From Thermovenabulum sp049723235 (GTDB lineage: Bacteria; Bacillota; Thermosediminibacteria; Thermosediminibacterales; Thermosediminibacteraceae): DNA of 64,000 nt. The stretch covers positions 1 through 64,000 of the forward strand of contig NZ_JBNARB010000004.1 of assembly GCF_049723235.1 (NCBI RefSeq), written 5' to 3'. Both the position numbers and the translations under genes were made by a program. Below, in pieces: positions 43,367 to 51,977 of this stretch; position 1 is the first letter of the stretch; each line of letters opens with the position of its first letter. The notes under the pieces are model-generated. The model was not told the DNA's origin. It ran no database searches and was given only the letters and a program-made list of their open reading frames with translations.

Positions 43367-44026
43367 ATGGAATCCAAAAAAGATATCTTTTTTCAAGTAG
43401 TTGCCGACAGAAGAAGCATAAGAAATTATACCAATGAAAAAATTTCTGAAGAAGATTTGAGGTTAATTCTTGAAAGTGCGCGGTTAGCTCCATCGGGAGA
43501 AAATGCTCAGCCCTGGAGATTTATAGTTGTTAGAGACGAGGAAAGCAAAAAATTCCTTGCAAGAATCTCAAAAAATGCAAGCGGCAGGAGATTTACGGGC
43601 GAATTTTTAAGCAAACAAATGCAGGAAAGGTTTAAATCTCTGGAAGATGAGGAAAAGAAAATTGCTGCTTTCAAAAAATTGACTTCCGGTGATGTATCGG
43701 GTTTTGTAAGTGAAGGGGACCTAATTTTAATGGTAATCGGTAAAAAGGATGTTTGGGATTTGCCTTACGACACTTCAGCCGCGATAGAAAATATATTGTT
43801 AACCGTTACCAGCCTGGATTTAGGTTCTTGCTGGGTAATAGCACCATGTATCGATATTAGGGATGAGCTGAAGGTAAAGGAATATTTTAAAATTCCTGAA
43901 GAATACAAGGTAATAAGCATTCTTTCCATTGGAAAACCCTCGAGAATACCCAATCCGCGTCCAAGGATACCGCTGAAAGATTTGGTATTCAATGAAAAAT
44001 TCGGCGAAGCCTATTATTCCGAGTAA
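43367..44026 (+). CDS. Nitroreductase-family flavoprotein
   Basis: 219 residues. FMN-binding nitroreductase fold with the N-terminal DRRSIRNYTNEKISEE and RLAPSGENAQPWRFIVV, and IENILLTVTSLDLGSCW near residue 145. Members reduce nitro groups, enones or dehalogenate, often using NAD(P)H or ferredoxin-linked electrons. Within this operon a reduction of a pathway intermediate is plausible. AAAGGAGG lies before the ATG. Confidence 0.85.
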   Translation: MESKKDIFFQVVADRRSIRNYTNEKISEEDLRLILESARLAPSGENAQPWRFIVVRDEESKKFLARISKNASGRRFTGEFLSKQMQERFKSLEDEEKKIAAFKKLTSGDVSGFVSEGDLILMVIGKKDVWDLPYDTSAAIENILLTVTSLDLGSCWVIAPCIDIRDELKVKEYFKIPEEYKVISILSIGKPSRIPNPRPRIPLKDLVFNEKFGEAYYSE

Positions 44027-44043
44027 AGAAGGAGGGTATGAAT

Positions 44044-44487
44044 ATGAATTTTTTAGAAAAATTCAAGGATGAATTAATATTTGAAGTACAAAAGGAGTTC
44101 TGGAATGAAAGAGGAAAAGGTGCCAGATATAGATTGACCAGAATAGGCGTAGATTTTGCGGAAAGAGAACTGGGAGAAAAGATTAAGGATAAGAAAAATA
44201 TAAAAAAATGGTTGATAGACAATGGATTTTGCGAAGATATTGACATTACTGAAAATGAAATTTCGATGACGATGATCGTTAAAAATTGCAGCTTACTGGA
44301 AATTAAAAATATGTTTAAAAAAGCCAATATTAAACCCCTCTCCTGCCCGTTAGCCAATATATTTATGTACTGCTTGGAATTAAATAGCGGGCTCTCACCG
44401 GAATTATTACCCATTGAAGAAGACGAAAATGGAAATTGCAAAGTAACATTGGCTAAAATGGCAACCTCTGAAATAGTAAAGAGGTGA
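44044..44487 (+). CDS. Unrecognised protein with conserved-looking Cys/Gly C-terminus
   Basis: 147 residues, soluble and charged, no signal peptide. The C-terminal part has KPLSCPLANIFMYCLELN followed by GLSPELLPIEED and NGNCKVTLAKM, a pattern that looks functional (Cys pairs, Gly turn). It is slightly reminiscent of V4R-type ligand domains, but I cannot place it. It sits between nitroreductase and CoA-transferase A, whose start follows its stop by five bases, so it is a firm operon member. The ATG at 44044, eight bases after GGAGG, is preferred to the one at 44038. Confidence 0.75.
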   Translation: MNFLEKFKDELIFEVQKEFWNERGKGARYRLTRIGVDFAERELGEKIKDKKNIKKWLIDNGFCEDIDITENEISMTMIVKNCSLLEIKNMFKKANIKPLSCPLANIFMYCLELNSGLSPELLPIEEDENGNCKVTLAKMATSEIVKR

Positions 44488-44492
44488 TTTGT

Positions 44493-45395
44493 TTGAATAA
44501 TAAGGTAAAGAGCTTATCTGAAGTGGTAAGCCAGATACCCGATGAAGGGGCGGTAATTGCTTTTGGTGGTTTTGCCATAGCAAGGAATCCTATAGCTTTT
44601 GTACTGGAAATGATCAGACAGCAAAAAAGAAAACTAAGGGTTTATCAAATAGTTGCTGGAATGGACACTGATCTGATGGTGGGAGCTGGATTGGTGGAAA
44701 GATTGGAGTACAGCGGCGGTTCCCTTGATAGATTCGGCAGGCTCGAAAGAATTAACGAAGCAATAGATAAGGGTAAGTTAGATGTAAGGGAATATACGGG
44801 TATGAGTATGTCCTTAAGATTCCTGGCAGGTTCTATGGGTGTTCCTTTTATCCCCACAAAAACTTTACTGGGGACCGATATGTTGAGGATATTGGTGGAA
44901 AAAAACGATGATGCTGTAAGGGTTGAAAATTCTCCCTTTGATGGTGAAAGATACGTATATCTTAAAGCAATACAACCGGATTTTGCGGTTATACATGCGC
45001 AATATGCGGATGAAAAGGGGAATGTGATAATTGAAGGACCTTATTGGGATGTGGAAACGGCAAAATCTGCTAAAAAACTATTTGTAACCGTTGAAAAAAT
45101 TGTATCAACGGAATTCATTAAAAGATTTCCCGAAAAGGTAGTTATTCCGAGCATGTACACGTCAGCCGTGATTGAAATGCCTTTTGGAGCATTTCCCACT
45201 TCGGTTTACAAATTCTATGATTATGATCAGAAGTTTTTAATGCAGTATGCTGAGATAAACAAGAACAAAGATGAATTTGAAAAGTTCATAAATGAATTTG
45301 TATTTGGAACAAAAGACTTTGTAGAATTCTTAGAAAAAATTGGGGGCATAAGGCGTCTCAATGAAATCTTAGCAGATCCGGTATACGGATATTAA
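44493..45395 (+). CDS. Class I CoA-transferase, alpha subunit (glutaconate CoA-transferase-like)
   Basis: 300 residues. CoA_trans family I fold, closest in style to GctA: SLSEVVSQIPDEGAVIAFGGFAIARNP (split) at the N-terminus, SGGSLDRFGRL and HAQYADEKGN. The TTG start at 44493 has GAGGTG six bases upstream; a GTG at 44484 overlaps the previous stop. It works as a heteromer with the next gene. GctAB relatives include IpdAB, which open rings by hydrolysis, so CoA transfer is likely but not certain. Confidence 0.82.
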   Translation: MNNKVKSLSEVVSQIPDEGAVIAFGGFAIARNPIAFVLEMIRQQKRKLRVYQIVAGMDTDLMVGAGLVERLEYSGGSLDRFGRLERINEAIDKGKLDVREYTGMSMSLRFLAGSMGVPFIPTKTLLGTDMLRILVEKNDDAVRVENSPFDGERYVYLKAIQPDFAVIHAQYADEKGNVIIEGPYWDVETAKSAKKLFVTVEKIVSTEFIKRFPEKVVIPSMYTSAVIEMPFGAFPTSVYKFYDYDQKFLMQYAEINKNKDEFEKFINEFVFGTKDFVEFLEKIGGIRRLNEILADPVYGY

Positions 45396-45410
45396 GAGGG
45401 GTGATATTGT

Positions 45411-46172
45411 ATGACTATTAATTTCACTACAAATGAGCTTATGGCTGTAACCGCTGCAAGGCTTATTAATGATAATGAAAATGTGGTTGTAGGTTTAGGT
45501 TTACCCCAGATTGCCGCACTGCTTGCTAAGAATACTCATGCTCCCAATCTAAACATAATATACGAAATCGGTGTTATCAATCCGGAAGCTGAAGAGATGG
45601 GTGTTGGTATTGCCGATCCAAGGTTATGGTATAAAAGCGAGTATTTTACAAGCTTTGTTGGAACCTTAGGAAACGTCCTGCAAAAAGGGCTTGTGGATGT
45701 GGGATTCTTGGGAGGATTGCAGACCGATAGATTCGGAAATATAAACAGCACTCTGGTTAGATCTGAAAAGGGAATAAGACATATTAATGGGAGCGGTGGA
45801 GCTGCCGATATAGCGAGCTTGGCCAGGAGATTATTGATTATAATGAAGCACGATAAAAGGAAATTGGTAGAAAATGTGGATTATATAACGAGTGTTGGGT
45901 ATCTAAGCGGCGGTAATTCCCGAAAAGAAAGCGGTCTACCCATGTGTGAAAATATAACTATCATTACAAATCTTTGTGTTTTCGGTTTTGATGAAAATAG
46001 ATCAATAAAGCTACTTTCAATACATCCCGGTGTTTCTGCTGAAGAAATAATCGAAAATACGGGGATAAAAATTGAAATTCCCGAAGGAATAAAAATTACC
46101 GAGGAGCCTACGGAAGAGGAGATAAATTTATTAAGGACGACAATAGATCCGTTGAAACTTTACATTAAATAA
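45411..46172 (+). CDS. Class I CoA-transferase, beta subunit
   Basis: 253 residues. Pairs with the alpha subunit. YEIGVINPE (Glu52) lies where the beta subunit of glutaconate CoA-transferase carries its catalytic Glu, supporting true CoA-transfer activity. KGLVDVGFLGGLQTDRFGNINS and GSGGAADIASLARR are family blocks. The start follows GAGGGGTG. Confidence 0.82.
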   Translation: MTINFTTNELMAVTAARLINDNENVVVGLGLPQIAALLAKNTHAPNLNIIYEIGVINPEAEEMGVGIADPRLWYKSEYFTSFVGTLGNVLQKGLVDVGFLGGLQTDRFGNINSTLVRSEKGIRHINGSGGAADIASLARRLLIIMKHDKRKLVENVDYITSVGYLSGGNSRKESGLPMCENITIITNLCVFGFDENRSIKLLSIHPGVSAEEIIENTGIKIEIPEGIKITEEPTEEEINLLRTTIDPLKLYIK

Positions 46173-46230
46173 CGAAGGGAGGATGATAGGGTTTTCTTTA
46201 AAAAAAATTTAATCTGGGAGGTTTTCCGGG

Positions 46231-47274
46231 ATGAAAAAAGTAAAAATGATTTCCCTGCTTCTCATTATCGCTTTGCTAACATCCATATTATACGGGTGCG
46301 GTCAAAAGCAGCAGGCAAACCAGCAACAGCAGAATAAACCCAAATACCCCGAAAGGTCTATAAACGTAATAGTAGGTTTCCCTGCAGGTGGACCTACCGA
46401 TTTGATCGCCCGCGGAATTATGCCTATTGTTCAGGAAAAGCTGGGCGTAGGTATAGGAGTTACTAATATGCCGGGAGCCGCAAGTGCTACTGCTGCTTCC
46501 CAAGTATTGTCCCAGCCCAAGGATGGATATACACTCTTTTTTGGTTCGGAAATCATGTCTACATGGCAGACAATGGGAACAATTGACCTGAGCCCCACAA
46601 GAGACTTTATACCGGTCAAAATAGTCGCTCAGGCCATTCCGGTACTGGCAGTCCCACCGAATTCAAAATTTGATAAGGTAGAAGATTTTATAAAGTTTGC
46701 AAAAGAAAACCCGGGTAAATTGAGGATAAGTACCGCTGGTCCCGCTACAGTTCCACATATATCAGGACTCCTTCTCGAAAAAGAACTCGGCTGCAAATTT
46801 ACATTCGTTCCCTATGAAGGTGGAAGACCTGCGATAACAGCTGCAATGGGCGGCCAGGTGGATGCAACGATAGAAATGGTTCAATCAATGGTGGAAGCCC
46901 ATAAATCTAAACAGATAAAGATTCTTGCTTCCTTTACCAATGAGCCTATTGAAGGGCTTGATATCCCGGCAATCGGAAAAATTTTCCCAGAGCTTTCCAA
47001 GTACTTACCTTATGGTCCATATTTTGGTCTTTTTGCAGCAAAGGATACACCGCAGGAAATTATCGATGTTTTAAAGAAAGCCATGGATGAATCTATTAAG
47101 GATCAAAGATGGCTGGATTACTGCAAGAAACTTTATCTAATACCCGTAGACTACAGCGGACAAGAAGCGATAAAATTCCTGGATAATTGGACTGCAAAAT
47201 CAGCCTATATACTGTTCGATGCCGGTGTTGCAAAAAATAATCCGGAACAGTTTGGGATAAAAAGACCCAACTAA
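46231..47274 (+). CDS. tctC: Tripartite tricarboxylate transporter substrate-binding lipoprotein (TctC/Bug)
   Basis: 347 residues. Lipoprotein signal with lipobox LYGC (Cys23), a short Gln-rich linker, then the Bug fold with PERSINVIVGFPAGGPTDLIAR (split) and the phosphate-like carboxylate loop. Bug proteins bind carboxylates such as citrate, tartrate, glutamate or aromatic acids. It delivers ligand to TctA/TctB encoded after the ferredoxin. A strong hairpin follows its stop. Confidence 0.9.
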   Translation: MKKVKMISLLLIIALLTSILYGCGQKQQANQQQQNKPKYPERSINVIVGFPAGGPTDLIARGIMPIVQEKLGVGIGVTNMPGAASATAASQVLSQPKDGYTLFFGSEIMSTWQTMGTIDLSPTRDFIPVKIVAQAIPVLAVPPNSKFDKVEDFIKFAKENPGKLRISTAGPATVPHISGLLLEKELGCKFTFVPYEGGRPAITAAMGGQVDATIEMVQSMVEAHKSKQIKILASFTNEPIEGLDIPAIGKIFPELSKYLPYGPYFGLFAAKDTPQEIIDVLKKAMDESIKDQRWLDYCKKLYLIPVDYSGQEAIKFLDNWTAKSAYILFDAGVAKNNPEQFGIKRPN

Positions 47275-47292
47275 GGTTTAAATAAAAAGAAA

Positions 47293-47325
47293 TCTTCGCC
47301 CCCTATGGAAAATAGGGGGCGAAGA
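47293..47325 (+). other. Intra-operon stem-loop downstream of tctC
   Basis: A perfect 14-bp GC-rich stem: TCTTCGCCCCCTAT (47293-47306) and ATAGGGGGCGAAGA (47312-47325) around GGAAA. No T-run follows. Its place right after a binding-protein gene suits an RNA-stabilising element that raises tctC mRNA over the distal genes (inference). Confidence 0.75.
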
Positions 47326-47358
47326 CTAAAAAGTAATCTTAAAAAAAGGAGGATTTAT

Positions 47359-47532
47359 ATGCTCTACGTGGACAAGGAAAAATGCGAGGGATGTGAAGCA
47401 TGTGTAGCCGTTTGCGGGACGGGAGCTGCTCAAATAATTGATGGAAAATCGGAAATAGATGTAAATCAATGTGTAGAGTGTTACGCATGTAAAAACGTAT
47501 GTCCCTATGAAGCTATATTAGAGAAAAATTAG
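47359..47532 (+). CDS. 2[4Fe-4S] ferredoxin
   Basis: 57 residues. Two complete motifs: CEGCEACVAVC and CVECYACKNVCP, so two [4Fe-4S] clusters. The ATG at 47359 follows AAAGGAGG; the frame is open 18 codons upstream through the hairpin. It is the natural electron partner for the AOR encoded in the same operon. Confidence 0.92.
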   Translation: MLYVDKEKCEGCEACVAVCGTGAAQIIDGKSEIDVNQCVECYACKNVCPYEAILEKN

Positions 47533-47544
47533 AGGTGAAAATAA

Positions 47545-48027
47545 ATGGATTATTCCAAATTACTGGATGTAATATCCATTATTTTGACATCAATTATTTG
47601 TTTCCTGGTGTTTTTTAATTTATATACCATCTCTTCTTCTCAGAACATTCCTCTAATTTCTGTGGAATCACCGATAATTTTTCCATTTTTAATAGGAGTA
47701 ACTTTATTAATTTTATTGCTTATTATTATATTCAATCAATCGAAATTCTGGAAAAATTACAGGGAAGATAGCGAATACAGAAAAAATGTCATAAATGAAT
47801 TAAAGGATGTTTTGTTTTACTTTGCGGGATTGGTTATATATATTTCTTTTTTAAAAAAGCTTCATTTTAATGTATCCACGATAATATTTACCGCTTGTGT
47901 AATGATTTTATTTGCAAGAAAGGAATTAAATATAAAGAAAATTTTTCAGGTTGTTCTTTCATCGGTAGGTTTGGTAATGGTAATAGATTTTGTGTTCAGC
48001 GGTATTTTTAAGATAATCCTGCCGTAG
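47545..48027 (+). CDS. tctB: Tripartite tricarboxylate transporter small membrane subunit TctB
   Basis: 160 residues with four predicted helices (about 8-28, 42-62, 88-107, 115-155 as a pair), as in TctB. Sequence conservation in this family is low; identification rests on topology and position directly before tctA. Confidence 0.82.
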   Translation: MDYSKLLDVISIILTSIICFLVFFNLYTISSSQNIPLISVESPIIFPFLIGVTLLILLLIIIFNQSKFWKNYREDSEYRKNVINELKDVLFYFAGLVIYISFLKKLHFNVSTIIFTACVMILFARKELNIKKIFQVVLSSVGLVMVIDFVFSGIFKIILP

Positions 48028-48047
48028 CTGAAAAAGGAGGATTTTAA

Positions 48048-49508
48048 ATGAGCATATTTTTAATCTTATACATGGCGGTTGGTGCAATCATCGGCTTAAT
48101 AATGGGTGCTTTGCCTGGATTAACAGTTACTATGACCATAGTCCTGGTAGTTTCTTTGACCTTTGGGTGGCCTATGATAGATGCTCTGGCGTTTATTATA
48201 GGTGCTTTTTGCGGAGGGGTTATGGGAGGGTCTATTTCAGCCATTACCTTAAATATTCCGGGAACGGCTGCGGCAGTGGCAACAGTATTTGACGGATATC
48301 CATTAAAAAAGCGAGGAGAAGCTCCTGTAGCCTTGGGATTGGCGCTTTTTGTAAGTTTTATCGGTGGATTGCTGGGGATATTGTTCTTGGCCATATTTGG
48401 TCCGCTGATAGGGAGTATTGCTTTAAAATTTGGGAGTCAGGAGTATTTTTTAATATGCTTGTGGGGTCTAAGTTTGGTAGCCATTTTAAGTAAAGAAAAT
48501 ATAATAAAAGGATTTGCTGCTGCCTGTATAGGTTTAATAATTTCTTTTATTGGAATGGATCCTATTACGGGCTTGATGAGATTTACTTTCGGCTCTCCTC
48601 TTTTAAGCGGTGGAATAAACTATATTGTTGCTATGATAGGTCTTTTTGGAATGAAGGAAGTTTTCGTACAGTTAAGCAGCAAGAAAACTTTTAAAGTGGA
48701 TAATTTTCATTACAATATAAAAGATCTTTTTCCCAAAATGGACGTGGTTAAAAAGACCTTAAAGTGTTTTTCCTGGTCAGCTCCTATAGGAGCGATAATA
48801 GGATTGCTTCCGGGAACGGGTGGGGATATAGCTTCCCTCGTCAGCTATGGCGTGTCAAAGCAGTTAATTAAAGAACCGAGCAGGCCCTTTGGCGAAGGTG
48901 CTTATGAAGGGGTTGCCGCTCCGGAAATAGCAAATGACTCAGCTATTGGCGGTGCAATAACTACACTTTTAACTCTTGGAATACCAGGAGACTCGGTAAC
49001 CGCTGTTATGTTGGGTTCCTTTTATCTTCATGGATTATTGCCCGGACCTACCTTTATGATGACCGAGAAAAAATATTTTTACATGATAATAGTATTTTTA
49101 ATAATAAGTGAGTTTATCGCTTATTTCCTGGGAATTCTGGGAAGCAATGCGATGTTAAGAATGCTTAACTTTCCAAAATGGTTTTTACTTCCTTTTATAT
49201 CAATTCTCTGCGTGGTTGGTTCCTATGCGTTGCAGAACAATATCTACGATGTCCTTTTTATGGTAATATTCGGATTGCTCGGGTACATTTTAGAAAAATC
49301 CGGATATCCGGTTAGCCCCATAGTTCTTTCGATAATATTGGGGCCGATGATTGAAACAAACTTTAGAAAAGCATTAATCAGCACTGGCGGAATGGGGAGT
49401 TTGTTGTTATCTTTTATCACAAGGCCAATAAGCCTTATACTCCTGGTTTTGATAATAGCCACCTTTATTACACAAACGGTTCTTATGAAAAAGATTGTCA
49501 ATAATTGA
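48048..49508 (+). CDS. tctA: Tripartite tricarboxylate transporter large membrane subunit TctA
   Basis: 486 residues, about 11-12 helices. The duplicated TctA motif is seen as GLIMGALPGLTVTM near the N-terminus and GLLPGTGGDIAS near residue 255; ITLGIPGDSVTAVMLG is also characteristic. With TctB and TctC it imports a carboxylate using the ion gradient. Confidence 0.93.
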   Translation: MSIFLILYMAVGAIIGLIMGALPGLTVTMTIVLVVSLTFGWPMIDALAFIIGAFCGGVMGGSISAITLNIPGTAAAVATVFDGYPLKKRGEAPVALGLALFVSFIGGLLGILFLAIFGPLIGSIALKFGSQEYFLICLWGLSLVAILSKENIIKGFAAACIGLIISFIGMDPITGLMRFTFGSPLLSGGINYIVAMIGLFGMKEVFVQLSSKKTFKVDNFHYNIKDLFPKMDVVKKTLKCFSWSAPIGAIIGLLPGTGGDIASLVSYGVSKQLIKEPSRPFGEGAYEGVAAPEIANDSAIGGAITTLLTLGIPGDSVTAVMLGSFYLHGLLPGPTFMMTEKKYFYMIIVFLIISEFIAYFLGILGSNAMLRMLNFPKWFLLPFISILCVVGSYALQNNIYDVLFMVIFGLLGYILEKSGYPVSPIVLSIILGPMIETNFRKALISTGGMGSLLLSFITRPISLILLVLIIATFITQTVLMKKIVNN

Positions 49509-49524
49509 AAGGAGGTAATAGCAA

Positions 49525-51231
49525 ATGAATAAGATAATCAGGGTAAACATGAAGACAAAAGAAGTGAAAATAGAAGAACCAAAAAAGGATTACGAACTTT
49601 TAGGTGGTAGAGCGCTAACCTCAAGAATAATATATGATGAAGTTGAACCGGAATGCGATCCTTTGGGTGAAAAAAACAAGTTAGTAATAGCACCCGGTTT
49701 GCTTTCCGGGACGGCGGTATCCAGCTCAAGTAGAATATCGGTTGGTTGCAAAAGCCCGCTGACCAACGGAATTAAAGAAGCCAATAGTGGCGGTTTGATA
49801 GGGACCTACCTTTCAAAAAATGGAATTAAGGCAATCGTAGTCGAAAATTTACCCGATGACGAAAATTCATATGTTTTGGAAATAGATGAGGAAAAAATTA
49901 GCCTTACTTATGACAACCAATTAAAATTCTCAGGCACCTATGAAACTGTTGAAAAGCTATTTAAAAAATACGGCGAAGATATTGCAATCCTGTGCATTGG
50001 CCCTGCAGGCGAAAGAAAAATGCGTGCCGCAAGCATTGCAGCCTCCGATCCTAACGGCGAATTAAAATTTGCCGCAAGAGGCGGAGTAGGGGCCGTAATG
50101 GGGAGTAAAGGATTAAAGGCGATTGTAGTAAAAAATACAAAGAACAGTAAAATAAATTATTATGACAGGGAAGCTTTTTTAGAGCTTGCTAAAGCGATAA
50201 ATAAAGAATTATTGGCAGATCCAAAGACAGGAGATTCGTACAAAAAATACGGTACGGCTCAGATAGTAAATGCCGTCAATGCAATTGGGGCTTTGCCTAC
50301 AAAAAATTTTAAATTTGGTGCTTTTGAATTTGCCAAGAATTTAAGCGGTGAAACAATGTACGATACCATAGTAAAAAGAGGAGGAGAGGGTAAAACAGGA
50401 ATTTCCTGTATGCCCGGGTGTGTTATAAGATGCAGCAATGTATATCCGGATGAATGCGGAAAGAAGATTGTATCCACATTGCAATATGAAACGATAGCTC
50501 TGGTTGGGTCAAATCTTGGGTTTTCAAATTTAGATTCGGTTGCAAAGCTAAACAAGGAAATTAATGATTTAGGCCTTGATACGATTGAAATGGGTTGTGT
50601 TCTGGGAGTAGCTATCGATGCGGGTTTGGCGGAATACGGAAATGAGGAAAGCTGTTTAAAACTTCTTGAAGAAATAAAAAATAATACCGTATTGGGACGA
50701 GTATTAGGAAATGGTGTAGAAATAACCGGGAAAGTCCTGGGTGCTAATAGAATTCCTGCTGCAAAGGGGCAAGGTTTTCCGGGATATGATCCGCGGGCAT
50801 TAAAGGGAAACGGTGTACTTTACGCTATATCTCCTATGGGAGCGGATCATACAGCGGGCAATGCATTTGGTTCCAGGAACGAAGTGAATCCTCTGGGTAA
50901 AGAAAAACAGGGGGATTTATCGAGAAACCTTCAAATAAAGATGACCACCCTGGATAGCTTGGGATTTTGCATATTTGCAAGAGGGCCATTGTTTAAAGAA
51001 CCTTCTACGATGAAAAATTTAATCTATTATTATTTGGGAATAGAAATAGAAACGAAAAAAATATGGGATATGGGAATTAATACCTTGAAAATTGAAAGAG
51101 AATTTAACATTAAAGCTGGAATAAGCCCTTGTATGGATAAATTACCTGAATTTTGCTATAAGGAAGAACTGCCTCCTACAAATGCGGTTTTTGATGTACC
51201 CGAAGAGGAAATGAAAAAGGCAATAATTTAA
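49525..51231 (+). CDS. Aldehyde ferredoxin oxidoreductase family tungsto-/molybdoenzyme
   Basis: 568 residues, slightly short of the usual 580-610. N-terminal pterin-binding domain with ALTSRIIYDEV and GLLSGTAVSSSSRISVG (split). The [4Fe-4S] cysteines lie in CMPGCVIRC and in the C-terminal ISPCMD. AOR couples aldehyde and carboxylate interconversion to ferredoxin. It is followed by a MoaD-like protein and is cotranscribed with a ferredoxin, so it is a dedicated module. Substrate unknown; other family branches act on glyceraldehyde 3-phosphate or benzoyl-CoA. Confidence 0.9.
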   Translation: MNKIIRVNMKTKEVKIEEPKKDYELLGGRALTSRIIYDEVEPECDPLGEKNKLVIAPGLLSGTAVSSSSRISVGCKSPLTNGIKEANSGGLIGTYLSKNGIKAIVVENLPDDENSYVLEIDEEKISLTYDNQLKFSGTYETVEKLFKKYGEDIAILCIGPAGERKMRAASIAASDPNGELKFAARGGVGAVMGSKGLKAIVVKNTKNSKINYYDREAFLELAKAINKELLADPKTGDSYKKYGTAQIVNAVNAIGALPTKNFKFGAFEFAKNLSGETMYDTIVKRGGEGKTGISCMPGCVIRCSNVYPDECGKKIVSTLQYETIALVGSNLGFSNLDSVAKLNKEINDLGLDTIEMGCVLGVAIDAGLAEYGNEESCLKLLEEIKNNTVLGRVLGNGVEITGKVLGANRIPAAKGQGFPGYDPRALKGNGVLYAISPMGADHTAGNAFGSRNEVNPLGKEKQGDLSRNLQIKMTTLDSLGFCIFARGPLFKEPSTMKNLIYYYLGIEIETKKIWDMGINTLKIEREFNIKAGISPCMDKLPEFCYKEELPPTNAVFDVPEEEMKKAII

Positions 51232-51250
51232 AATTTAATGAGGGGAATAT

Positions 51251-51481
51251 ATGGTAAAAGTAAAACTTCATTTACATTTGGCAAAATACAGTGAAATGGG
51301 CAATAAAGAATTTACCATTAACTATGAGGAAAATATGACCTTAGAGTCACTAATAAAAAAGTTAAGAATACCGGAAGAAGAAGTAGGAATGATTGTGGTG
51401 AATGGAAAGTGGCAGGAAAAAAATTACATTATTCTTGATCAAGATAGTATTGAAATATTTCCGGTTTATCTGGGCGGGTAA
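51251..51481 (+). CDS. MoaD/ThiS-family sulfur carrier
   Basis: 76 residues, ubiquitin-like fold ending in the required Gly-Gly (FPVYLGG). It supplies sulfur for the dithiolene of molybdopterin or tungstopterin. Placement 19 bases after the AOR gene is common for AOR operons and suggests a cofactor supply dedicated to it. Confidence 0.87.
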   Translation: MVKVKLHLHLAKYSEMGNKEFTINYEENMTLESLIKKLRIPEEEVGMIVVNGKWQEKNYIILDQDSIEIFPVYLGG

Positions 51482-51529
51482 AGAAAAAATTATATAAAAT
51501 AAAATATTTTATTGAAAGGAGAAGAAAAT

Positions 51530-51892
51530 ATGGGTAAATTTACTGTTCATGAAAGCGAAATTGAAGGTGTAAAAAGAATTCCTCCCAGGGTTTCTAAAGT
51601 ATTAATTTGCAATAAAACCGTTGGTGCAACTCAAATATCAATGGGTGTAAACGTAACTGAGGTAGGAAGCAAAATACCGGCTCATAACCATGATAATCAA
51701 GAAGAAGCTATGTTTATAGTTTCAGGAAAGGGTAAGCTCATAGTAGAAGGTGAAGGGGAATATGAATTAACGCCGGGCACTGCCATTTTTGCTCCCGTTG
51801 GAGTAAAACATGAAATTGTAAACACGGGCGATGAACCTATAAAAATCGTTTGGGCATATGCCCCCCCGTTGCCCGAACATTTAAATAAGTAA
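51530..51892 (+). CDS. Cupin-domain protein
   Basis: 120 residues, a single cupin. Metal-binding motif 1 is HNHDNQEEAMFIVSGKG (two His and Glu); motif 2 HEIVNTGDEP (His). The role is unknown; small cupins in catabolic operons act as isomerases, decarboxylases or dioxygenases. ATG 51530 follows AAAGGAGAAG. It is the last gene of the operon. Confidence 0.82.
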   Translation: MGKFTVHESEIEGVKRIPPRVSKVLICNKTVGATQISMGVNVTEVGSKIPAHNHDNQEEAMFIVSGKGKLIVEGEGEYELTPGTAIFAPVGVKHEIVNTGDEPIKIVWAYAPPLPEHLNK

Positions 51893-51920
51893 TTTTTTAA
51901 AGAAATAGAGCCATAATATT

Positions 51921-51950
51921 AATCCCCCGCAATTTTTTTTGCGGGGGATT
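51921..51950. terminator. Hairpin between convergent operons
   Basis: AATCCCCCGC (51921-51930) pairs perfectly with GCGGGGGATT (51941-51950) around eight T plus two A. The T-run is in the loop and not after the stem, so this is a likely but non-standard end for both operons. Confidence 0.6.
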
Positions 51951-51977
51951 ATTGCATCTTGTATTAAATAGTAATTA

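Noticed and set aside
46187..46212. Possible nine-residue leader peptide (starting MIGFSL) before tctC
   Set aside because: The ATG directly touches the GGGAGG sequence, leaving no spacing for initiation.
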